Below, piece after piece: positions 56,030-64,000 of a DNA stretch of 64,000 bases; the first letter of the stretch is position 1; every line of letters begins with the position of its first letter. The DNA comes from Triadica sebifera (taxonomy: Eukaryota; Streptophyta; Magnoliopsida; Malpighiales; Euphorbiaceae): assembly GCA_023653625.1 (NCBI GenBank), contig CM042900.1:22720644-22784643 (forward strand), in the 5' to 3' direction. The notes under the pieces were generated by a model. The model saw nothing but the letters and a program-made list of their open reading frames with translations. It was not told where the DNA came from and did not search any database. The translations under genes and the position numbers were made by a program.

Positions 56030-58946
56030 TAACTTACTGGCATTATACTCAATACTTTCTTCCAAGGTGAAACCTTAAGAAACACTTTATCATTTACATC
56101 ATATTCTATGTCTTGCCTCTTAAGGTTAGCATATGACTTTTGTTGAACTTGAGTTGCCTTCAATCTTTTCTTGATAATTCTAACTTTTTCCTTTGTCTGT
56201 TGTATTATGTCTAGCCTAATCAACTTCTTTTCATTCAACTTAGTCCAACAAACTAGTTTTCAGCACTTCTTTCAATACAATGCCTCATACAGAGCCATAC
56301 CTATGCTCGTCTAATGACTATTGTTGTAGGTAAACTCCATAAGAGGTAGATATCGATCCTAACTTCCTTCAAACTCAAGCACACAACTTCTCATCATATT
56401 CTCCAACAACTGAATTACCCACTCCGATTGTTCGTCTGTCTGTGGATAGAAAGCAATGGTAAAACTGAGTTGAGTTCCCAAAGCATGCTGAAAACTCTTA
56501 TAGAACTGTGAAGTAAATATGGGATCTCTACCAAAAATGATGGACGCCAAAACTTTCTGTAGTCTCGCAATCTCATTTACATAAATATCAGCCAGCTTGT
56601 TCAACTGAGAATCCATTTGGACTAGTGGAAAATAAGTTGACTTTGTCAATCGATCCACTATCACCCACACTGCATCATGCTTCTTCTGAGTCACTAGCAA
56701 ACTTGAAATAAAATCCATAGTGACTATTTCCCATTTCCACTCTAGTATTGGTATTGTTACAACAGTCTTATGGGCAACTTATGTTCAGCTTTCACTTATT
56801 GACAAGTCAAACAGTTAGCCACATAATTCGTAATATCTTCTTTCATTCTTGACCATCAATATTGAGCTTTCAAGTCTTGTTACATCTTGTTCCCGTCTGG
56901 ATGCACAGTATATACTGTCTCATGTGCTTCTTCTAAGATATCTAACCTCAATTCTTCTATACCTGACACACAAATCCTATTCTTGAAGTATATTGTGTCA
57001 TCTTCTATTAATGAAAACTCAAGTTTTTCTCCATTTTTCACTGCCTCAACTATCTTTACTAGCTTCTCATCTTGCATATGAGCATCAAAGTGGATTTCAA
57101 TCACATCTCTGCCATTATGAAGGTTAATTATATGTTCAATCTTATTATTACATAGAATACACAAATTTAAAGAGGAAAGCTATTATAGCTTACCAACTAA
57201 GATTTTTTTTTTCTGCTTAAGGCATTTGCAACCACATTAGCTTTTCCTGACTAATAGTCAATCACACAGTCATAATCTTTAATCAACTCCAACTATCTTT
57301 TTTGCCTCAAATTCAACTCTTTCTGTGAGGGAAGATACTTAAGACTCCTGTGATATGTGTAAATATAGCATCTTTCCCCATACAGAGAATGTCTCCAGAT
57401 TTCAAAGCAAAAACAATAACAACTAACTCCAAATCGTGTGTCAGATAATTAAGCTCATGAGGCTTAAGTTGTCTTCAGGCGTAAGCAATCACCTTTCCTT
57501 CTTGCATAAGAACACAACCTAAACCATTATAACTAGTATCATTGTACACAACAAAATCTTTTCCTAGAGTGACCTGCATCAAAACTGGTGCTTCAGTCAA
57601 TATTACCTTAAGTCGATCAAAACTTGCTTGACATCGATCTGTCCACTCAAAACGAACCTCTTTTCTCAACAATCTAGTCAAAGAAGTCATTATGGATGAA
57701 AATTCCTTCATGAACCTCCTATAATATCCGACTAATCAAGGAAACTCCTCACTTCTGTCACATTACAAAGTGGTTTCCAATTAAGAATAGTCTCGATTTT
57801 ACTAAGGTCAACCCCAATACCTTCTGCTAAAACTACATGACCTAGAAAACTAACAGCTTTAAGCCAAAACTCACACTTTAATAACTTTACATACAATTGT
57901 TTTTCCCTCAATGTTTATGGCATCATTCTGAGGTGTTGATCATGTTCTTCTTATTGCTAGAATACACAAGGATATTATCCATAAATACCACTAAAAATTG
58001 ATCAAGATATAGCTTGAACACTTAATTCATTAGATCCATAAAAGTTGATATTGCATTCATTAAACCAAATGACATCAACAGGAACTCATAATAGCCAAAA
58101 CGAATCCTAAATGTTATCTTAGGTACATATGACTCTTTGATCTTCAACTAATGATGCCTTGATCGAAGATCTATCTTTAAAAACATGCATCCACCTTTCA
58201 ATTGATCAAATAAATCATCAATCTTGAGCAGCGAGTACTTATTGTTAACAATCACCTTATTAAGCTGCCAATAGTAAATGTAAAGATGTAAGCGCTATCT
58301 TTCTTTTTCACAAATAACACTAGAGCACTAAGTCATATAAAACCCTTATCCAACAAATCTTACAACTACACCTTCAACTCTATCAACTCCTGAGGTGTCA
58401 TTCTGTATGTTGTAATAGAAATAGGGGTAGTGTCAGATACCAAATCTATAGCAAACTCGATCTTTTGGATTGGTGGTATCCCTAGCAACTCCTCAAAAAA
58501 CACATCAGGAAATTCACAAATGGTAGGAATGTCAGCCAACTTCAGACTGTCTTTTTTCGTATCAGTCAAATATGCGAAATAAGATTCACATCCCTTACTA
58601 ATGAGTTTCTAAGATTTTAGCATTGATATCACATTCTTTAGATATCTTTTGTTCTCACCTATCACCATTATCACTTCTGAAAATTCTAATAATCGTCTAC
58701 CTCTTTCCACAATCTACTATCACTCTGTGATAAGTTAGTCAATCCATTCCTAAGATCACATCAAATTCGTAGAATGGTAGCTCTATCAGGTCTGCTAGGA
58801 ACTGTCTATCCTGTATTTCAACTGGATAACTCTTGAACACCTTACTAACCTTCATATTATGCCCTAACAGGTTAGTCACAAGAATCTCAAATTCTAAAGT
58901 ATTCGGTTTTAAACCTTATCGACCCGGTAGTGGTGTGCATATGTAT
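56030..58946 (-). pseudogene. pol: V pol: protease to integrase
   Basis: From high to low: a protease tail with YICT and LLGHN-like blocks (58946-58700); an RT N-terminus, FPDVFFEELLGIPP, IEFAIDLVSDTTPIS and YRMTPQEL (58510-58375); RT core remnants (58300-57730); RNase H, RFEWTDRCQASFDRLKVILT (57660-57600) and DFVVYNDTSYNGLGCVLMQE (57560-57500); an integrase zinc-finger region (57164-56880); integrase core, MDFISSLLVTQ, IVDRLTKSTYF and TIAFYPQTDEQSE (56718-56420); and the C-terminal KSYANLKRQDIEYDVNDKVF (56130-56070). V keeps the RT N-terminus that X lost. Many stops and shifts are present. The chromodomain is absent. Confidence 0.87.
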
Positions 58947-60071
58947 TGTTAAACCTTAAAGGATATTTTTGTCATTTTGATGATAACAAATAATTAGGCA
59001 ATAATGAATTTAACCACATTTTGTGCTCTAAGTGTGTTAGACAAGCTATGCATTCCTAAAACCTTAAAACAAGTTAAAAGAGAAGAATTGAAGTTCAAGA
59101 TATTAAAACAATGCAAAGAGTCACGCCCGTGGTGCAAAATCACCACCCTCATAAAAATAGCTCTTCATGCTCATGAATAATTAATCACGCCCGTGAAACT
59201 AGTAAGCACCAAGACTATTAATCAAATGCTCATGGCAGTGAAACATTGGCCCAACTATAAAGATTCATAAAGTCATGCCCATGAAGATTTTGTCATGTTC
59301 GTGAATAACCATTCATTTTCAAACAAAATGAGTCACAGCCAGAGTCACGACTTTTATTCACGGCTATGAAGAATGGTCACACTCGCGAAGAATTAGTCAT
59401 GCCCGTGAACCTAGAGAGAGAAACTTGTCAAGTGCAAACAGGAAAGAAATTGAATGGCTATTTTCACATTAAATGCACCCCAAAATGACTATATTTGATA
59501 TGGAAGTATAAATACAACACATTTATGATTTCTACAAAGTTAGAAAAACAATCATTCAATCTTCTAATCTTTTATAGCTTTGTGTGTTTATTTTTGCTTC
59601 AACAACTTTCATTAATTTGTGATTGTAAAACCATAATTGCTAAACATTTTGGTTGGTGAGTGTTTTCATCTTGTAATCAATTACTCAAAAGTGAGTTTGA
59701 GTAAGCTGAGTTGTGAGTGAAAAACTTGTAAGGGTTTTTGTGTGAGCCATAAAAAACATAAGGATTTGGTTGTTGTATTAGCCATTAAAACACAAGGGTT
59801 GTTTTGGGTTAGGTATTAACCAAGAGAGAAACACCATAGTTGGGAGTGAGCTAGAGATAAAACTTCATTGTAACACTTTAAGTATTAGTGAAACACCTCA
59901 TTGAGATTGGGGAGAGGAGTAGGGTTTGTTAATATCCAAGCCTCTATAAATCTTATGTGCATTATATTCCTCTTCCTTTCACCATTCATTACTTAGCTTT
60001 TTCTTTCTTCAAGTAAATTTTATTTGTCAACCAATTCAACCTCCTCTTCTTGGTTATTGTTTTGGGCAACA
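58947..60071 (+). repeat. C3 5' LTR
   Basis: TGTTAAACCTTAAAGG to TTTTGGGCAACA, 1125 bp. The first 200 bp match the 3' LTR start at 63804. It contains the palindrome array at 59105-59410. Confidence 0.92.
59105..59410 (+). repeat. palindrome array in C3 5' LTR
   Basis: Units include TCACGCCCGTGG (59121-59132), TTCATGCTCATGAA (59164-59177), TCACGCCCGTGA (59185-59196), GTCATGCCCATGAA (59272-59285), GTCATGTTCGTGAA (59292-59305) and GTCATGCCCGTGAA near 59397. Centres are about 20-25 bp apart, or twice that where a unit is lost. Confidence 0.82.
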
Positions 60072-60086
60072 ATTGTTATCAGAGCC
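60072..60086 (+). other. C3 primer-binding site
   Basis: ATTGTTATCAGAGCC follows the LTR and resembles TGGTATCAGAGCC (initiator tRNA-Met type). Confidence 0.8.
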
Positions 60087-60130
60087 TACTTTAGCAATCA
60101 AGCCTAAAAATTGCTAGTAAAGATCAAACT

Positions 60131-61273
60131 ATGGCCAACGAAGGATTTCATAGTCTCAAACCCTTTTTTTATGGAACTAACTATGCAAATTGGAAATTCA
60201 AGATAGAAATCTATCTTGATAGTGAAGGAATAGATGTTTGGGAATTTGTTCAGAAAGAATGGACACCTCAAACAAGAAGGAATTCTGAAGGAGAAGAAGA
60301 AATCACTCTAAGGGATGAATGGATAGAAATTCAGAAAAGAGCAAATGGCAAAAACAAGAAAGTCATGACTATCCTAATCAGCTTTTTATCTCTTGAAAAG
60401 TGTGGTTGGATTCAACATTGTCTTACCACCTACTCTATTTGGAAGACTTTGTAGAACTACAATGAAGGCACCAAATAAGTTAAGTCCAATAAGGTTCTAC
60501 TTCTTGTCATCAAATATGAGCTCTTCAAGATGAAACCAAACGAGACCATAACCGAAATGACAAATTTTTTTCTTGCCATTGTCAATGGCATGAGGAAGCT
60601 TGGAAAGCACAATAGCTTGGAAGACATAAATAATAAGATTTTGAAGAGTCTTCTAATGAAGGATTATGGCTCAAGAGTTGCGGGCATATAAGAAGCAAAT
60701 GAAGACTTAAATGTAATCCCCACTAAAGTGCTAATTGGCAAACTTCTCACTCATAAGATGGCTTTAGTAAGAGATATAGATAATGAAAGAGAAAAAGAGA
60801 GGAGAAAGCCAATTGCACTCAAAGCATCAACTTTCATGCCTATAGATGAAAATCTTCTTAATGATGAAGAATTAGTTGATGAAGTAGATGAGCAAATAGT
60901 CTTACTTTCAAAGAGGATCAAGAGATTGATCTTCAGCAAATATGACTCAATCAAGAACTACAAGCAAAAGGCTTCAAAGTTCCCTCTTAGAAACTTCTCA
61001 TCCAACAAAGGCAAAGAGGCAGTAAAATGCTATGAATGTGGGAAGAAAGGTCACATCAAATCGGAGTGTCCCAAGCTCAAAAAGTACAAAAGGAGACCCA
61101 ATAAAAAAGATGAAGATAAGGGTCACAAAGTCATTTGGGATGATGACTCCTCTTCATTCATTAAAGAAGAAGAGGAAGAGGAGGTGGCTAACTTGTGCTT
61201 CATAGCTATTGAGGATGACTCCATTGATGAGGTATGCTTTACATCCCAATATTATGATTATAATATGATTTAA
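60131..61273 (+). pseudogene. gag: C3 gag
   Basis: The ATG at 60131 opens ANEGFHSLKPFFYGTNYANW, the N-terminal DUF4219-like block, then RRNSEGEEEITLRDEWIE and ILISFLSLEKCGWIQH. After a stop at 60452 the UBN2-like part continues (NGMRKLGKHNSLEDI), and a second open stretch, 60728-61273, carries IGKLLTHKMALVRDI, a basic region, the CCHC knuckle CYECGKKGHIKSEC (61028-61069) and an acidic tail. A GAT run follows at 61275-61297. Only a few stops separate it from an open gag, so it is better preserved than C0. Confidence 0.85.
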
Positions 61274-61297
61274 TTAATGATGATGATGATGATGATA

Positions 61298-62004
61298 TAG
61301 TTGAAGTCTTAAACCTTAAAATAGAAAGATACAAAAAGAAACTAGAACTTTATAGAAAAAATAGCTAAAAACTTAGATGAAATTTCTTCAAAATGCTCAA
61401 TAAATTTTCTTTTAAAAGAAAATAATGCTTTGAAAAATGAAATTGAGGGGCTTAGAAATTCTATTTCTAGATTCCACAAAGGGAAAGAGAGTTTAGATAC
61501 TTTAATAATATCACAAAGACCTCTCTTAGTGAGATATGGTCTAGGCTTCAATTAAGCATCATCATCCTCCTTACCTAAAACCATATTTGTTAAATCAAGT
61601 ACACCACAAACCTTTACTATTGAGCTAATAGCCCCAAAGGCTAAAGGCAATGCACACATAAAACTCTCTACTCAAAAGAAGAGTAATCAAGGATCCATGC
61701 ACCTAGAAAAACACCTATCACACATGCATATTTATACCATTGTGCACTAACACCACCTAAGAAAATAGCAAAATGGAAAAGCATATATAACTCTAAACAA
61801 TGTTACTATTGCATCAAATTTGGACATATAAACAAATATTGTTTTATAAGGAAGACTTATTAGGAACCTTCTAGTGCTAACCCTCGAGGACCCAAGTTCA
61901 TTTATGTACCTAAAAACCAAACCTAAATTATGGTTTTATAAGTATGCCTCAAATCTACATCAAAGGAATATGTTTGGTTAGTTGATAGTGGATGCTCAAG
62001 GCAT
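61298..62004 (+). pseudogene. C3 gag-pol linker with second zinc knuckle and protease start
   Basis: A Leu/Lys/Asn-rich coiled-coil-like stretch (61300-61500) is broken by shifts. A second CCHC motif, CYYCIKFGHINKYC, lies at 61798-61839, and the protease active-site block VWLVDSGCSRHMTD at 61972-62013. The stops just before WLVDSG prevent a continuous polyprotein. Confidence 0.75.
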
Positions 62005-63332
62005 ATGACCGATAACAAAAGTATCTTCACCCATATCAAAAGGATTGATTATGGTAAGGTAACTTTTGGAAACAATGCCAAAGGTAAGGTAATTGGCATT
62101 GGATCAATTGGTTTAAATGGTGCAACTTTAATTGAAAATGTTTTGCTTGTTTATGGTTTAAAACATAACTTGTTAATTGTAAATCAATTATTTGATAAGG
62201 GAAACCAACTCACCTTTACCTCTAATGAATATCTTGTAATCACTCTAAATGGTCAAGAGATATTCAAAGGAGATAGAGATGGAAATACTTACATAATAGA
62301 ATTACACAAGATATCTAACCTCTCCTCTCAGTGTCTTATCACTATTAATGATGAGTTTTGGCTATGGCACAGAAGGTTTGGTCATGCAAACATAGACATA
62401 ATTCAAAGCCTTAGCAAAAGAGAGCTAGTCAATGGACTACCAAAAGTCAAATTTGAAAATGATAAGACATGTAAACCATGTCAAAGAGAAAAGCAACACA
62501 AAACATCATTCAAGTCTAAAAATGTAGTAAGTACTTCTAAACCACTACAACTTTTACATTTAGATCTTTTTAGACCTACTAGAATTGCTAGTTTATGAGG
62601 TAAATACTATGCATTTGTTATTGTTGACAATTACTCTAGATTCACATAGGTAATTTTCTTAGCTACTAGAATTGCTAGTTTAGGAGGTAAATAATATGCA
62701 TTTGTTATTGTTGACAATTACTCTAGATTCACATAGGTAATTTTTTTAGCTCAAAAGAGTGATGTTTTTTAATCATTTAAATCCTTTGCCAAAAGAGTTT
62801 AAAATGAAAAAATGATATTTCAATTCTAAAATAAGAAGTGATCATGGCAAAGAATTTGAAAAAAAAAAATTTTGAAAACTTTTGTTTAGAATATGGTATT
62901 TCTCATAATTTTTCAACTCCAATAACACCTCAACAAAATGGGATAGTTGAAAGAAAAAATATGACTTTAATTGAAATGGCTCGAACAATGCTCAATAAGT
63001 ATGATTTACCAACCTACTTTTGGGCCAAAGCCATAAATATTGCATATTATATTTCTAATCGTATTTTCAAAAGACCTCTTTTAAATAAAATCTCATTTGA
63101 GTTATAGAATGGAAGAAAACCTATGATCTCATATTTTAGAGTATTTGGATGCAAGTGTTTTATATTAAACACTAAGGATAACCTTGGAAATTTTGCCTCT
63201 AAATCTGATAAAAGTATCTTCTTAGGATACTCCACATCTAGCAAAGCTTATAGAGTCTTTATTAAAAGATCATTAGTTGTAGAAGAATCTATGCATGTTT
63301 TTTTTATGAATCTAGTAAATTTGATATTGTAA
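62005..63332 (+). pseudogene. pol: C3 protease, GAG-pre-integrase and integrase
   Basis: The open frame 62005-62598 carries the protease body (GLKHNLLIVNQLFDKG), then FWLWHRRFGHANIDIIQSLS and CKPCQREKQHKTSFKS, the zinc-binding GAG-pre-integrase segment, and LQLLHLDLFRP, the integrase start with the first catalytic Asp. An 87-bp tandem duplication (62578-62751) copies the YAFVIVDNYSRFT block, each copy holding a stop. The core resumes with ISHNFSTPITPQQNGIVERK at 62899-62958, including the catalytic Glu, then TYFWAKAINIAYYISNR and FGCKCFILNTKDNLG (63147-63191). Confidence 0.85.
62578..62751 (+). repeat. 87-bp tandem duplication in C3 integrase
   Basis: ACTAGAATTGCTAGTTTA starts at 62578 and again at 62665. 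The units differ at about four bases. Confidence 0.92.
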
Positions 63333-63803
63333 AAAGTAGTTCTTTTGATGACATTGTAGGAATAATGAAAAAACTTGATCTTAATCATGAAAATGATGAT
63401 GGAACCTCAACAAAAGATGATACTGATCAAAAGGAGCAACAACAAGATAATTCACTACCTCAAGCTCAAGAACAAGTGACCAAGAGCTTCCAAATGAGTG
63501 GAAATTCATAAGAAACCACCCCATGGAACAAATCATTGGTAATCCTACTAAGGGTGTAAGTACTATATCTAATCTTAAACTTTTAGATTATAATCTTGCT
63601 TTTGTCTCTCAAATGGAGCCAAAGAATATTGATGAGGCTCTAAATGATGAAAATTGGGTAATTGTTATGCAAGAGGAGCTCAACCAATTTGAGAGAAATA
63701 AGGTTTGGACTAGTTCTTAGACCCAAGGACTATCCAATCATTGGTAGTAAATGGGTGTTTAGAAACAAGTTAGATGAACAAAGTCTTATAACTAGAAATA
63801 AGG
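63333..63803 (+). pseudogene. pol: C3 RT N-terminus, truncated
   Basis: After a Gln/Asp-rich linker come EPKNIDEALNDENWVIVMQE, LNQFERNKVWT, RPKDYPIIGSKWVFRNKLDE and LITRNK, the first RT motif of copia. It stops at LITRNK, where the 3' LTR begins one base later. The catalytic YVDD region, RNase H and polypurine tract are missing. Confidence 0.85.
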
Positions 63804-64000
63804 TGTTGAACCTTGAGAGATATTTCTGTCATTTTTATGATAACAAATAAAATAGCAATATTATATTTAACATACTTGTTTTCTAAGTCTATTGAACAGA
63901 GTATGGAATATGATAGCAAGAATGGAGAATGAAAGATTCATCTTCAAAAGATAAAATTGAAGAAATAGCATGTTCACGTCCGTGACCCTATGTGTCACGC
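63804..64000 (+). repeat. C3 3' LTR, cut by window end
   Basis: TGTTGAACCTTGAGAGATAT matches the 5' LTR start (TGTTAAACCTTAAAGGATAT). TCACGTCCGTGA at 63974-63985 is the first palindrome of its array. Confidence 0.9.

Larger units (their letters stand above)
48158..58946 (-). mobile_element. V: minus-strand Ty3/gypsy element, 3' LTR and pol, with C2 nested in the LTR
   Basis: On the minus strand pol runs from the protease (58946) to the end of integrase (56030), then joins LTR sequence that extends to about 48158. Copia C2 (48532-53951) splits this LTR. The copia C3 insertion at 58947 cuts the protease; the rest of V (gag, 5' LTR) should lie beyond the window. The chromodomain, polypurine tract and LTR start are missing, as in W. 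Confidence 0.8.
58947..64000 (+). mobile_element. C3: SIRE-like Ty1/copia element, internally deleted, cut by the window end
   Basis: 5' LTR 58947-60071, primer site, gag 60131-61273, second zinc knuckle, protease, integrase, the first part of RT, then the 3' LTR from 63804. The left flank TGTAT (58942-58946) is the expected TSD; its partner is outside the window. Most of RT and all of RNase H are deleted up to the LTR edge. It is inserted into the V protease and is the sister of C0. Confidence 0.9.

Noticed and set aside
59105..59410. Regularly spaced palindromes as a CRISPR-like array
   Set aside because: Units and intervals vary, there are no constant repeats with unique spacers, and the setting is a plant LTR.

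Overview
This is nuclear DNA from a flowering plant, most likely a eudicot. The evidence is AT-rich intergenic DNA full of (TA)n and (TAA)n microsatellites, small GT-AG introns, and layered plant-type LTR retrotransposons and a CACTA transposon. I cannot name the species. I found no rRNA, tRNA, CRISPR or prokaryotic feature.

Layout. 1-5882: minus-strand SIRE-like Ty1/copia element (called C0), split by a 3.0-kb solo LTR (S). 5883-18200: the only gene-like island. It holds a long-TIR MITE, AT-rich DNA with a three-copy tandem repeat, an intron-bearing pseudogene of the histone-acetyltransferase adaptor ADA2 (14715-15487), and one apparently intact gene: a six-coding-exon endosulfine/ARPP19-family gene (16156-17252). 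18200-23179: decayed minus-strand copia (C1) interrupted by a solo LTR (L1). 23180-26886: remnant of a minus-strand Ty3/gypsy element (W). 26887-48082: plus-strand chromovirus-type gypsy element (X). Its leader carries a second solo LTR (Y, TSD GTATA), and Y carries an 8.7-kb CACTA element (31492-40166, TSD TAA) with two decayed transposase genes. 48158-58946: minus-strand gypsy element (V), with a gag-only copia (C2, TSD ATCTT) inside its LTR. 58947-64000: plus-strand SIRE-like copia (C3) inserted into V's protease region, its 3' LTR cut by the window edge.

Nearly every transposon gene carries stops, frameshifts or large deletions, so the region grew by repeated nesting and was then silenced. 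TSDs and the continuity of interrupted reading frames give the insertion order in several places: S after C0, L1 after C1, CACTA after Y after X, and C2 and C3 after V.

Most striking observation: LTRs of unrelated superfamilies (copia C0 and C3; gypsy W, X and V) all carry clusters of a palindrome, consensus TTCACGNNCGTGAA, repeated about every 21 bp. Many copies show the CpG to TpG/CpA changes expected of methylated sites. I know of no named system this matches.
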